Counted from the first letter of the stretch, positions 1 to 13,660 are shown. The stretch: 64,000 nt of DNA from Lampris incognitus (GCF_029633865.1 NC_079212.1:147468041-147532040), one strand, 5' to 3'. Numbers and translations are program-made. Notes: a model not told the origin generated them from the sequence alone.

Positions 1-284
1 GATACACCACCTAAACTCTAACACACCACCTAAACTCTAACACACCACCCAAACTCTGATACACCACCTAAACTCTGATACACCACCTAAACTCTAACAC
101 ACAACCTAAACTCTGATACACCAGCTAAACTCTAATACACCACCTAAACTAATACACAATCTAAACTGTAATACACCACCTAAACTCTAATACATCGCCC
201 AAACTCTGATACACCACTGAAACTCTGATAGACGACCTAAACCCTAATACACCACCTAGACTTCGATACACCACCTAAACTCTG
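1..284. repeat. 19-bp minisatellite
   Basis: About 15 copies of a 19-bp unit of the form GATACACCACCTAAACTCT, with A/G, T/C and small length variants. The array runs off the left edge, so its full size is unknown. No stop-free frame of biological meaning was seen; it is treated as noncoding satellite. Confidence 0.9.
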
Positions 285-733
285 CTGGCTTCCACCAGCC
301 CATTCATCTCATGTCTCCATGGTGCACTGTTTACACACACACACACACACACACATAGAAACACAAACGCACACATAGAAAACTAAATGGGTGGTGTCCA
401 CCTGGTGGATGTAAACTTTTCTTTACGTCCTCAGTTAATAAGCCACAGTCCAGCAGGCTGATGTGGCGGAGCCTTCAGACCAGCTGCCACATGTATGAAC
501 CAGTCCCTCCGTCCAACACTCTGCTGCATGACCGGCCCAGCAGACTGGGAGCCCATGTCAGAAGACGTGTGGTTGGATGGTTTTGGTTACCGCAGGGTGG
601 AGGAGCTCTGTTGGTTTAAACAGGTCACCATGATCATCCTGCAGTCTGGACATGAAACCAGACTTCTAATCCAGAAACCAAACACGCTCTGTCCCTGCAG
701 ACACCGGCCAGCAGCAACCAGCACAGCACATTC
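285..733. other. Unassigned sequence between minisatellites
   Basis: Mostly unique sequence with a short CA run near 333-356. A 92-codon open frame on the plus strand (495-773) has no recognisable motif and runs into the following minisatellite, so I do not call it a gene. Confidence 0.5.
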
Positions 734-2347
734 AGCTGGTGCTGAACTGCTGCCATCATGCACCTGGTGCTGAACTGCTGCCATCATGCAACTGGTGCTG
801 AACTGCTGCCATCATGCAGCTGGTGCTGAACTGATGCCATCATGCACCTGGTGCTGAACTGCTGCCATCATGCACCTGGTGCTGAACTGCTGCCATCATG
901 CAGCTGGTGCTGAACTGATGCCATCATGCAGCTGGTGCTGAACTGATGCCATCATGCACCTGGTAATGAACTGCTGCCATCATACACCTGGTAATGAACT
1001 GCTGCCATCATGCAGCTGGTGCTGAACTGATGGCATCATGCAGCTGGTGCTGAACTGATGCAGTCATGCACCTGGTGCTGAACTGATGCAGTCATGCACC
1101 TGGTGCTGACTGCTGCCATCATGCAGCTGGTGCTGAACTGCTGCCATCATGCACCTGGTGCTGAACTGCTGCCATCATACAGCTGGTGCTGAACTGATGG
1201 CATCATGCACCTGGTGCTGAACTGATGGCATCATGCAGCTGGTGCTGAACTGCTGGCATCATGCAGCTGGTGCTGAACTGATGGCATCATGCAGCTGGTG
1301 CTGAACTGATGCCATCATGCACCTGGTGCTGAACTGATGGCATCATGCAGCTGGTGCTGAACTGATGGCATCATGCACCTGGTGCTCAACTGATGGCATC
1401 ATGCAGCTGGTGCTGAACTGATGGCATCATGCACCTGGTGCTGAACTGATGGCATCATGCAGCTGGTGCTGAACTGATGGCATCATGCACCTGGTGCTCA
1501 ACTGATGGCATCATGCAGCTGGTGCTGAACTGATGGCATCATGCAGCTGGTGCTGAACTGATGGCATCATGCACCTGGTGCTCAACTGATGGCATCATGC
1601 AGCTGGTGCTGAACTGATGCAGTCATGCACCTGGTGCTGAACTGATGCAGTCATGCACCTGGTGCTGACTGCTGCCATCATGCAGCTGGTGCTGAACTGC
1701 TGCCATCATGCACCTGGTGCTGAACTGCTGCCATCATACAGCTGGTGCTGAACTGATGGCATCATGCACCTGGTGCTGAACTGATGGCATCATGCAGCTG
1801 GTGCCGACTGATGGCATCATGCACCTGGTGCTGAACTGATGGCATCATGCAGCTGGTGCTGAACTGATGGCATCATGCACCTGGTGCTCAACTGATGGCA
1901 TCATGCAGCTGGTGCTGAACTGATGGCATCATGCACCTGGTGCTGAACTGATGGCATCATGCAGCTGGTGCTGAACTGATGCCATCATGCACCTGGTGCT
2001 GAACTGATGGCATCATGCAGCTGGTGCTGAACTGATGGCATCATGCACCTGGTGCTCAACTGATGGCATCATGCAGCTGGTGCTGAACTGATGGCATCAT
2101 GCACCTGGTGCTGAACTGATGGCATCATGCACCTGGTGCTCAACTGATGGCATCATGCAGCTGGTGCTGAACTGATGGCATCATGCAGCTGGTGCTGAAC
2201 TGATGGCATCATGCACCTGGTGCTCAACTGATGGCATCATGCAGCTGGTGCTGAACTGCTGCCATCATGCAGCTGGTGCTGAACTGCTGCCATCATCCAG
2301 CTGGTGCTGAACTGATGTCATCATTCAGCCGGTGCTGAACTGATGCC
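734..2347. repeat. 28-bp minisatellite, about 57 copies
   Basis: Tandem copies of a 28-bp unit (CTGGTGCTGAACTGATGGCA followed by TCATGCAG or TCATGCAC). Units differ mainly at TGATGGC/TGCTGCC/TGATGCA and at CACCTG/CAGCTG. A block near 1060-1230 recurs near 1620-1790, including a shared one-base deletion (GCTGACTG), showing a larger-scale duplication inside the array. The two CTG variants alternate in runs. Confidence 0.95.
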
Positions 2348-3219
2348 GTCATGGCACACGACGGGACCGAGAGGGTCCGCATCATGTGGACCGCGTCAAG
2401 TCAAGTCAACAGACATCGTCTCCTTCATCATATGGAAATCTGTCGATATGCAAATGACAGCACAGAATGTGAGCAAACAGCTGGCCGGTTAGAACCACGT
2501 GGAACCGGACGCATCAGAACGGTACCACAACCATGCATTGCAGATCTGCATGTCCCGGTCCCGGGTCTAACCGGAGCCACCTGAATGACACACGGGGACA
2601 CCGCGTGTCCGGCTCCCTGCGGACAGTCTGGCCAGTTTAAACGACTGGAAGCAACAAAGGGAAAAGAAAGGGGAGGCGTGAGGAACCGGAACCTGGTGCA
2701 CACCTGGTGTCAGGTTCCTGCACAGGAACCGGCTCGTGGTGCTGTTACGTCGTGCTGGCGTGGAGCTACTGGCTGGCAGGTCTCTGCCGTGTCCTACCTG
2801 TGCGCTGTGATCCGGAGGAGGAGAGCAGGGAGGTGATGAAGACTCGGCGTCGAGACGCTCCCGCACGCGTCGCGTCGTGCTCCAGATGAACGTCACCTGA
2901 AATCACCTCGTGAGATCCATGAATCCGGTTCCCAGACTGGATCCGTACCGCACAGTCCGATGGCGGATTTAACCCGTTTCCTTCCACACCCACGCGGTTC
3001 CAACGAGCACGTGGGCGCGCACGGCCCGTCAGCCGCTCCGAGGTCCGGGATGCTGCACGCGGGGGGCCAGAAAGCCTCACAGTTGATTTACTGGCGGCAC
3101 TTTTTCCATGACGCGTCTCAGAGTGTGGCCCGGGGCCCGCAGGGGGGACGCGGCGCGGCGCGGCGCGGCCTCTCCGCGCATCAGCCCGCTTCTCGGTTAA
3201 CTCAACCACCATCACAACA
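2348..3219. other. Unique GC/CpG-rich segment, no gene called
   Basis: Non-repetitive segment between two large minisatellites. The part from about 2840 to 3190 is rich in CpG (for example GGCGCGGCGCGGCGCGG near 3150), resembling a CpG island. Open frames of 77-158 codons occur on both strands but overlap one another and have no recognisable domain. A promoter role is possible but not supported by any adjoining gene. Confidence 0.4.
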
Positions 3220-6200
3220 CTTACACACTCCTTTATCAACACACACTGTCACACTCCTTTATCAACACACACTGTCACACTCCTTTATCAACACACACTG
3301 TCACACTCCTTTATCAACACACACTGACACACTCCTTTATCAACACACACTGCCACACTCCTTTATCAACACACACTGTCACACTCCTTTATCAACACAC
3401 ACTGTCACACTCCTTTATCAACACACACTGTCACACTCCTTTATCAACACACACTGTCACACTCCTTTATCAACACACACTGTCACACTCCTTTATCAAC
3501 ACACACTGTCACACGCCTTTATCAACACACACTGTCACACTCCTTTATCAACACACACTGTCACACTCCTTTATCAACACACACTGTCACACTCCTTTAT
3601 CAACACACACTGACACACTCCTTTATCTACACACACTGCCACACTCCTTTATCAACACACACTGTCACACTCCTTTATCAACACACAAACTGACACACTC
3701 CTTTATCAACACACACTATCACACTCCTTTATCAACACACACTGACACACTCCTTTATCAACACACACTGTCACACTCCTTTATCAACACACACTGACAC
3801 ACTCCTTTATCAACACACACTGACACACTCCTTTATCAACACACACTGACACACTCCTTTATCAACACACACTGTCACACTCCTTTATCAACACACACTG
3901 TCACAATCCTTTATCAACACACACTGCCACACTCCTTTATCAACACACACTGCCACACTCCTTTATCAACACACACTGTCACACTCCTTTATCAACACAC
4001 ACTGACACACTCCTTTATCAACACACACTGTCACACTCCTTTATCAACACACACTGACACACTCCTTTATCAACACACACTGTCACACTCCTTTATCAAC
4101 ACACACTGACACACTCCTTTATCAACACACACTGACACACTCCTTTATCAACACACACTGTCACAATCCTTTATCAACACACACTGTCACACTCCTTTAT
4201 CAACACACACTGACACACTCCTTTATCAACACACACTGACACACTCCTTTATCAACACACACTGTCACACTCCTTTATCAACACACAAACTGACACACTC
4301 CTTTATCAACACACACTGACACACTCCTTTATCAACACACACTGACACACTCCTTTATCAACACACACTGACACACTCCTTTATCAACACACAAACTGAC
4401 ACACTCCTTTATCAACACACACTGACACACTCCTTTATCAACACACACTGACACACTCCTTTATCAACACACACTGACACACTCCTTTATCAACACACAC
4501 TGACACACTCCTTTATCAACACACACTGTCACACCCCTTTATCAACACACACTGACACACTCCTTTATCAATACACACTGACACACTCCTTTATCAACAC
4601 ACACTGACACACTCCTTTATCAATACACACTGACACACTCCTTTATCAACACACACTATCACACTCCTTTATCAACACACACTGACATACTCCTTTATCA
4701 ACACACACTGCCACACTCCTTTATCAATACACACTGACACACTCCTTTATAAACACACTGACACACTCCTTTATCAACACACACTGACACACTCCTTTAT
4801 CAATACACACTGACACACTCCTTTATCAACACACACTGACACACTCCTTTATCAACACACACTGTCACACTCCTTTATCAACACACACTGACACACTCCT
4901 TTATCAACACACACTGACATACTCCTTTATCAACACACACTGTCACACTCCTTTATCAACACACACTGTCACACTCCTTTATCAACACACACTGCCACAC
5001 TCCTTTATCAACACACACTATCACACCCCTTTGTCAACACACACTATCACACCCCTTTATCAACACACACTGACACACTCCTTTGTCAACACACACTGAC
5101 ACACTCCTTTATCAACACACACTGACACACTCCTTTATCAACACACACTGACACACTCCTTTATCAACACACACTGACACACTCCTTTATAAACACACTG
5201 CCACACTCCTTTGTCAACACACACTATCACACCCCTTTATCAACACACACTATCACACTCCTTTATCAACACACACTGACACACTCCTTTATCAACACAC
5301 ACTGTCACACTTCTTTATAAACACACTGCCACACTCCTTTATCAACACACACTGACACACTCCTTTATCAACACACACTGACACACTCCTTTATCAACAC
5401 ACTATCACACTCCTTTATCAACACACACTGTCACACTCCTTTATCAACACACACTGCCACACTCCTTTATCAACACACACTGACACACTCCTTTATAAAC
5501 ACACTGCCACACTCCTTTGTCAACACACACTATCACACCCCTTTGTCAACACACACTATCACACCCCTTTATCAACACACACTGAACCACTCCTTTGTCA
5601 ACACACACTGACACACTCCTTTATCAACACACACTGACACACTCCTTTATCAACACACTCTGTCACACTCCTTTATCAACACACACTGACACACTCCTTT
5701 ATCAACACACACTGACACACTCCTTTATCAACACACACTGACACACTCCTTTATCAACACACACTGACACACTCCTTTGTCAACACACACTATCACACCC
5801 CTTTATCAACACACACTATCACACCCCTTTATCAACACACACTATCACACTCCTTTATCAACACACACTGACACACTCCTTTATCAACACACACTGACAC
5901 ACTCCTTTATCAACACACACTGACACACTCCTTTATCAACACACACTGACACACTCCTTTATCAATACACACTGACACACTCCTTTATCAACACACACTG
6001 TCACACTTCTTTATAAACACACTGCCACACTCCTTTATCAACACACACTGTCACACTCCTTTATCAACACACACTGTCACACTTCTTTATCAACACACAC
6101 TGACACACTCCTTTATCAACACACACTGACACACTCCTTTATCAACACACACTGCCACACTCCTTTATCAACACACACTGACACACTCCTTTATCAATAC

Positions 6201-9200
6201 ACACTGACACACTCCTTTATCAACACACACTGCCACACTCCTTTATCAACACACACTGACACACTCCTTTATCAATACACACTGACACACTCCTTTATCA
6301 ACACACACTGCCACACTCCTTTATCAATACACACTGACACACTCCTTTATCAATACACACTGACACACTCCTTTATCAACACACACTGACACACTCCTTT
6401 ATCAACACACACTGTCACACTCCTTTATCAACACACACTGTCACACTCCTTTATCAACACACACTGACACACTCCTTTATCAACACACACTGACACACTC
6501 CTTTATCAACACACACTGACACACTCCTTTATCAACACACACTGACACACTCTTTTATCAACACACACTGACACACTCCTTTATCAACACACTATCACAC
6601 TCCTTTATCAACACACACTGCCACACTCCTTTATCTACACACACTGTCACACTCCTTTATCAACACACACTGTCACACTCCTTTATCAACACACACTGAC
6701 ACACTCCTTTATCAACACACACTGACACACTCCTTTATAAACACACACTGACACACTCCTTTATCAACACACGCTGTTACACTCCTTTATCAACACACTC
6801 TGTCACACTCCTTTATCAACACACACTGTCACACTCCTTTATCAACACACACTGTCACACTCCTTTATTAACACACTCTGTCACACTCCTTTATCAACAC
6901 ACACTGACACACTCCTTTATCAACACACACTGACACACTCCTTTATCAACACACACTGACACACCCCTTTATCAACACACACTATCACACTCCTTTATCA
7001 ACACACACTGACACAGTCCTTTATCAACACACACTTACACACTCCTTTATCAACACACACTGTCACACTCCTTTATCAACACACACTGTCACACTCCTTT
7101 ATCAACACACACTGACACACTCCTTTATCAACACACACTGCCACGCTCCTTCATCAACACACTCTGCCACACTCCTTTATCAACACACACTGTCACACTC
7201 CTTTATCAACACACACTGTCACACCCCTTTATCAACACACACTATCACACTCCTTTATCAACACACACTGCCACACTCCTTTATCAACACACAGTGCCAC
7301 ACTCCTTTATCAACACACACTATCACACTGCTTTATCAACACACACTGACACACTCCTTTATCAACACACACTGACACACTCCTTTATCAACACACACTT
7401 ACACACTCCTTTATCAACACACATTGTCACACTCCTTTATCAACACACACTGTCACACTCCTTTATCAACACACACTGCCACACTCCTTTATCAACACAC
7501 ACTGACACACTCCTTTATCAACACACACTGTCACAATCCTTTATCAACACACACTATCACACTCCTTTATCAACACACACTTACACACTCCTTTATCAGC
7601 ACACTCTGTCACACTCCTTCATCAACACACACTGACACACTCCTTTATCAACACACACTATCACACTCCTTTATCAACACACACTGTCACAATCCTTTAT
7701 CAACACACACTGACACAGTCCTTTATCAACACACACTGTCACACTCCTTTATCAACACACACTGTCACACTCCTTTATCAACACACACTGACACACTCCT
7801 TTATCAACACACACTGCCACGCTCCTTCATCAACACACTCTGCCACACTCCTTTATCAACACACACTGTCACACTCCTTTATCAACACACACTGTCACAC
7901 CCCTTTATCAACACACACTATCACACTCCTTTATCAACACACACTGCCACACTCCTTTATCAACACACAGTGCCACACTCCTTTATCAACACACACTATC
8001 ACACTGCTTTATCAACACACACTGACACACTCCTTTATCAACACACACTGACACACTCCTTTATCAACACACACTTACACACTCCTTTATCAACACACAT
8101 TGTCACACTCCTTTATCAACACACACTGTCACACTCCTTTATCAACACACACTGCCACACTCCTTTATCAACACACACTGACACACTCCTTTATCAACAC
8201 ACACTGTCACAATCCTTTATCAACACACACTATCACACTCCTTTATCAACACACACTTACACACTCCTTTATCAGCACACTCTGTCACACTCCTTCATCA
8301 ACACACACTGACACACTCCTTTATCAACACACACTATCACACTCCTTTATCAACACACACTGTCACAATCCTTTATCAACACACACTGACACAGTCCTTT
8401 ATCAACACACACTGTCACACTCCTTTATCAACACACACTGTCACACTCCTTTATCAACACACACTGACACACTCCTTTATCAACACACACTGCCACGCTC
8501 CTTCATCAACACACTCTGCCACACTCCTTTATCAACACACACTGTCACACTCCTTTATCAACACACACTGTCACACCCCTTTATCAACACACACTATCAC
8601 ACTCCTTTATCAACACACACTGCCACACTCCTTTATCAACACACAGTGCCACACTCCTTTATCAACACACACTATCACACTGCTTTATCAACACACACTG
8701 ACACACTCCTTTATCAACACACACTGACACACTCCTTTATCAACACACACTTACACACTCCTTTATCAACACACATTGTCACACTCCTTTATCAACACAC
8801 ACTGTCACACTCCTTTATCAACACACACTGCCACACTCCTTTATCAACACACACTGACACACTCCTTTATCAACACACACTGTCACAATCCTTTATCAAC
8901 ACACACTATCACACTCCTTTATCAACACACACTTACACACTCCTTTATCAGCACACTCTGTCACACTCCTTCATCAACACACACTGACACACTCCTTTAT
9001 CAACACACACTATCACACTCCTTTATCAACACACACTGTCACAATCCTTTATCAACACACACTGTCACACTCCTTCATCAACACACACTGACACAGTCCT
9101 TTATCAACACACACTATCACAATCCTTTATCAACACACACTTACACACTCCTTTATCAGCACACTCTGTCACACTCCTTCATCAACACACACTGACACAC

Positions 9201-9418
9201 TCCTTTATCAACACACACTATCACACTCCTTTATCAACACACACTGTCACAATCCTTTATCAACACACACTGTCACACTCCTTTATCAACACACACTGAC
9301 ACACTCCTTCGTCAACACACACTGACACACTCCTTTATCAACACACACTGACACACTCCTTTATCAACACACACTATCACACTCCTTTATCAACACATAC
9401 TGCCACAGTCCTTTATCA
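3220..9418. repeat. 26-bp minisatellite, about 238 copies
   Basis: A 6.2-kb array of the unit CACTCCTTTATCAACACACA followed by CTGTCA or variants (CTGACA, CTATCA, CTGCCA). Because 26 is not a multiple of three and the unit has no stop in these frames, the array reads through as long 26-residue periodic peptides; these are a by-product of periodicity. From about 7009 the array contains a 676-bp (26 x 26) higher-order repeat, with marker variants at 7141, 7817 and 8493. Confidence 0.97.
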
Positions 9419-9439
9419 CACTTCTGTCCTCTATAGTAG

Positions 9440-9441
<2 letters not shown>

Positions 9442-9524
<83 letters not shown>
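9442..9524. repeat. (GT)n microsatellite
   Basis: About 40 uninterrupted GT dinucleotides directly after the 26-bp minisatellite. Confidence 0.98.
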
Positions 9525-9526
<2 letters not shown>

Positions 9527-9687
9527 ATCTCTCCAGCCGGGTTCAGTTGTGTGGTGAGAGGAGGAAGAGGAGGAGTGGGGTCTGTTGGATATTCAGCCAG
9601 TTTAGCTGCTGCGTCCAGAGCAGCAGTGTTTGATCAACGACAACCCGATTCTGTCCGCTGAAGAGCCCATCGATTAATATACATTAC

Positions 9688-9700
9688 ACACACTCACACA

Positions 9701-9755
<55 letters not shown>

Positions 9756-9757
9756 TA
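9688..9757. repeat. (CA)n followed by (TA)n microsatellite
   Basis: CTCACACACTCA leads into about 20 CA repeats and then TATATATATA. Compound microsatellite. Confidence 0.95.
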
Positions 9758-9837
9758 TATAAGAGTGGCGTAATGGAGTGGTGACTGGTGTGTCTGTGGA
9801 GGATTTCGGTGCAGACGGATCAGTTCAGGGCCAGGTG

Positions 9838-10730
9838 CCATATGATATATGATATGACAACATGAATACTGATACATGATATGACAACATGAATAATGAT
9901 ACATGATATGACAACATGAATAATGATACACGACACGACAACATGAATAATGATACATGATATGACAACATGAATAATGCCATATATGACAACATGAATA
10001 ATGATACATGATATGACAACATGAATAATGATATATATGACAACATGAATAATGATACATGATATGACAACATGAATAATGATACTATATGATATGACAA
10101 CATGAATAATGATACATGATATGACAACATTAATAATGATACTATATGATATGACAACATTAATAATGATACTATATGATATGACAACATGAATAATGAT
10201 ACATGATACGACAACATGAATAATGATATATATGACAACATGAATAATGCTATATATGACAACATGAATAATGATACATGATATGACAACATGAATAATG
10301 ATATGTATGACAACATGAATAATGACACTATATGATATGACATGAATAATGATACTCTATGATATGACAACATGAATACTGATACATGATATGACAACAT
10401 GAATAATGATATATATGATATGACAACATGAATAATGATACTATATGATATGACAACATGAATACTGATACATGATATGACAACATGAATAATGATACTA
10501 TATGATATGACAACATGAATAATGATACTATATGATATGACAACATGAATAATGATACATGATATGACAACATGAATAATGATACTATATGATATGTCAA
10601 CATGAATAATGATACATGATATGACAACATGAATAATGATACTCTATGATATGACAACATGAATAATGATACTCTATGATATGACAACATGAATAATGAT
10701 ACTATATGATATGACAACATGAATAATGGG
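9838..10730. repeat. 27/30-bp minisatellite (GATATGACAACATGAATAAT)
   Basis: About 30 copies of GATATGACAACATGAATAAT joined by either GATACAT or GATACTATAT, giving units near 27 and 30 bp. Minus-strand open frames (reading SLFMLSYH-like repeats) reflect the periodicity. AT-rich and probably prone to slippage. Confidence 0.93.
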
Positions 10731-11394
10731 AAATCATGTTTTTTAAGTGTCCATGACAAAGGCTGAGGTGTCTGTAGACACAGCGCGAGAGAGTCCATCA
10801 GACACTGCTGGGGAAACTTGTCACCGCTCCTGCCCCCCCCAGACACGTGCCCCGGCCCCCCCCCAGACACGTGCCTCCTGCCCTCCCTCCCTGCCCCCCC
10901 CCCCCCCCCAGACAGCGTAGTGTTTTGGCTGCGCTGAGTCTCGCTGCAGATTCTTTTCATCATTAAATCGATTTTAGGAGAAAAAGTTCGAAACAACGTT
11001 AACACGTCGTCCTGTCCTGGATGACCACGGGTCCATCACGTCACGTCCCTCCGTATCCATGACACTGACAGCGCCGCTGCGGCAGCGCCCCCACCTGGCA
11101 GCAGGCTGAACTACACCTGTCAGTTCAGCCGGTGACAGACGGAAGGATCTCAGCTCTCACGTGCTGTTAGTCCGAGAGGAAATGTGCTGGTGAAACTGCG
11201 CCTCAGTGAGGACGACCTTTAACCTTCCCCATGCGACAGTACAGGACGCGTGTTGTTAATCCGAACCCGGCGCGTCAGCTCAGCGGGTCCGGACCTCACA
11301 GGCTGAGCCGGCGGGTCCGGGGGACGGAAACCCTCACGGAACCCGCCCAACGGTCCGCAGGGTGTGCAGCACGTGGGACAACACGCGGGCGATT
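10731..11394. other. Unique segment with C-runs, no gene called
   Basis: Contains long C-runs at about 10828-10912, with repeated CCAGACACGTGCC units and a run of 14 or more C. The rest (10913-11394) is unique, moderately CpG-rich sequence without a supported exon. The C-runs could form i-motif or G-quadruplex structures; this is an inference. Confidence 0.5.
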
Positions 11395-11411
11395 AAAACC
11401 TAACAAACTGT

Positions 11412-11462
11412 CATCACACACACGCGCGCGCGCACTCACACACACACACGCGCGCACACATT
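11412..11462. repeat. Alternating purine-pyrimidine CA/CG tract
   Basis: CACACACGCGCGCGCGCACT followed by further CA/CG alternation to about 11462. Such alternating CG/CA sequence is a classic Z-DNA-prone composition (established knowledge); formation here is inferred. Confidence 0.8.
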
Positions 11463-11533
11463 ATTTATTATTTTTACTAATCACAATAACCACTCACAAC
11501 TACCAGTGGGACATACAAACACGTTTACGGTTT

Positions 11534-12232
11534 GCAGCTCTGTCTGTCTCCCTCCCTCTCCCTCTCTGTCCGTCTGTCTCTCTCCCTCTCTGTCTCTCTG
11601 TCCCTCTCTGTCTGTCTGTCTCTCCCTCTCTGTCCGTCTGTCTCTCTCTGTCTGTCTGTCCCTCTCTGTCTGTCTGTCTCTCCCTCTCTGTCTCCCTCCC
11701 TCTCTGTCTCTCTGTCCCTCTCTGTCTGTCTGTCTCTCTCCCTCTCTGTCTGTCTGTCTCTCTGTCTGTCTGTCCCTCTCTGTCTGTCTGTCTCTCTCCC
11801 TCTCTGTCTGTCTGTCTCTCTGTCTGTCTGTCCCTCTCTGTCTGTCTGTCTCTCCCTCTCTGTCCGTCTGTCTCTCTCTGTCTGTCTGTCCCTCTCTGTC
11901 TGTCTGTCTCTCCCTCTCTGTCCGTCTGTCTCTCTCTGTCTGTCTGTCCCTCTCTGTCTCTCTGTCCCTCTCTGTCTGTCTGTCTCTCCCTCTCTGTCCG
12001 TCTGTCTCTCTCTGTCTGTCTGTCCCTCTCTGTCTGTCTGTCTCTCTCCCTCTCTGTCTCCCTCCCTCTCTGTCTGTCTGTCTCTCTGTCCCTCTCTGTC
12101 TGTCTGTCTCTCTCCCTCTCTGTCTGTCTGTCTCTCTGTCTGTCTGTCCCTCTCTGTCTGTCTGTCTCCCTCCCTCTCTGTCTCCCTCCCTCTCTGTCTG
12201 TCTGTCTCCCTCCCTCTCTGTCCCTCTCTCTC
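11534..12232. repeat. CTGT/CTCC-rich degenerate pyrimidine tract
   Basis: About 700 bp built from CTGTCTGTCTCT and CCCTCTCTGTC blocks, with plus-strand A almost absent. Open frames of 235-338 codons arise in all plus frames and one minus frame (S/L/V/C-rich or D/R/E/T-rich); they are artefacts of composition. Blocks recur at multi-unit scale, indicating repeated internal duplication. Confidence 0.93.
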
Positions 12233-12238
12233 ACAGTA

Positions 12239-12328
12239 AAATCCTGAGTGCTAATTTAACTCTGAGTGTACAAATGGACCTGAAATGATCCATTTGTACA
12301 CTCAGAGTTAAATTAGCACTCAGGATTT
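12239..12328. repeat. Perfect 40-bp inverted repeat with 10-bp loop
   Basis: The arms at 12239-12278 and 12289-12328 are exact reverse complements over 40 bases (left arm starts AAATCCTGAGTGCTAATTTA). The spacer is CCTGAAATGA. The palindrome lies inside a CT/TCTC microsatellite, which continues on its right side. It could be a minimal inverted-repeat element or a foldback duplication; no transposase or clear target duplication can be read because the flanks are simple repeat. Confidence 0.95.
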
Positions 12329-12374
12329 GTCTCTCTCTCTCTCCGTGGTGTCTCTCTCTGTCTCTCTCTCTGTC

Positions 12375-12430
<56 letters not shown>

Positions 12431-12440
12431 TGTCTCTGTG
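12329..12440. repeat. CT and GT microsatellites
   Basis: A TCTC/TGTC run is followed by about 20 GT repeats (around 12380-12430). Confidence 0.9.
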
Positions 12441-12461
12441 GCGGTGTGTGGACAGGGTGCT

Positions 12462-13485
12462 CTCACTGTCCCTCAGATTGTGACATGCAACAACATCTGT
12501 AGCTGCTGTGTTGCAGCTTGTCCGTCTTCTGCTCTCCCAGTAGGAGAGTAGCTCCTCCTGTACGTTCTCCACCCGTGTCCCTTAATAGGTTGTCCACATA
12601 GGTGATTCTTCTTCTACCACGTTGAGTTCTTCCATCAGATGGTCGCTGGAGCACAAGTTTGTTGGCAGCTTCATCACTGTGACGCATGCAGTGGCCTGTG
12701 TGACGCATCCTTCTCTGTTGCACTTGTGTGGACACCACAGGGAGCTCTTCGTATGGCTGTACATTTGTCAGATGTCTCTTCCATGATACATTGACGGCCA
12801 TTCTAAGCATGCTAGTATAGCATCCATCTAGCTGTTTCTGCAGAGACACCGTCACTGTCCAGGTCTCGGGGCCGTAGAGTAAAACTGTTTCAACAGTTGC
12901 CACAAAAAGTCTAACTTTTATCTTCCTTGACAGCGTGGCGGTCCATATTCTTCTCAACTTATGGCACGCACTCCAGGCAATTGGTTTCCTTACAGCAAAG
13001 TCCTTTTCTGGACTTTCAGTCAGTGCTCCAAGGTATTTAAAGTTCTTTACTTCCTTTATTGTAGTGCCATCTTTAGCTTTTATGATTACCGGTTATTCTT
13101 GTTTATAAGCTTGTAATTCTATTGTCTTGGCATTGCAGTGCAGTCCTACTTTTCCAGCTTCAGGTTCGAGGTGCGTGAGTATTCATTGTGCTTGCTCAAT
13201 TTCTTCCGTAAGGAGTGCAAGACCATCAGCAAAGTCCAGGTCAGTAATTGTGATTGGTGCGACGCGTCGATTCTTCTGCTTATGTAGTTGGAAGCCGAGC
13301 TCTTCTTCTCTGCTGCTGATAGTTTTGTGCATGACATAGTCAAGTGCTATAGTGAAGATGTGCGGGGTTAGGGTATCTCCTTGCAGTACGCCTGCGATTA
13401 CTTCGAATAACAGCTGAAAAGCGTTGCAGTCAGAGGACACATGGTGAAGTCCACCACATCCCAAAAAGCCTTCATGAGATGTTGA
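12462..13485 (-). mobile_element. Decayed LINE fragment (RT and C-terminal region)
   Basis: Read on the minus strand, 13464-13183 gives a reverse-transcriptase palm segment (VIAGVLQGDTLTPHIFTIAL and DLDFADGLALL). The usual catalytic FADD box reads FADG here. After a frame break, 12957-12463 gives a C-terminal region with VLLYGPETWT and an arginine-rich GRTQRGRRRITYVDNL block, typical of non-LTR retrotransposons. The order is correct for one minus-strand element with frameshifts. The 5' part (endonuclease) is missing. Clade is uncertain. Confidence 0.75.
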
Positions 13486-13660
13486 GACCCGAGAACAGGG
13501 AATTCCACCAGCCGGGGAAAAAGATCATTTTCTTTACGGACTTTCCTCGTCACAGTGTGGCTGACCCACCACATTCAACACAATAATCCCTCCACGCCAG
13601 AACAAACCTCCAGGAGGCAGCGCAAAAAAAGAAAGAAGACAGTTTGCTGATTCATGCCAC

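Noticed and set aside
2348..3219. Promoter of a gene in the CpG-rich segment
   Set aside because: No adjoining exon or initiator context could be supported; left as a composition note.
2960..9195. Long open frames (up to 295 codons) in the 26-bp array
   Set aside because: They are read-through of a 26-bp unit without stops; three-frame periodicity and identical peptides shifted by 676 bp show satellite, not genes.
734..9418. CRISPR-like regular repeats
   Set aside because: Units are contiguous without unique spacers and the host is a vertebrate.
9825..11005. Minus-strand frames of 128-225 codons with repeated SLFMLSYH text
   Set aside because: Produced by the 27/30-bp minisatellite; no start context or domain.
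11231..12288. Overlapping 235-338 codon frames on both strands
   Set aside because: All arise from low-complexity CTGT/CTCC sequence lacking stops.
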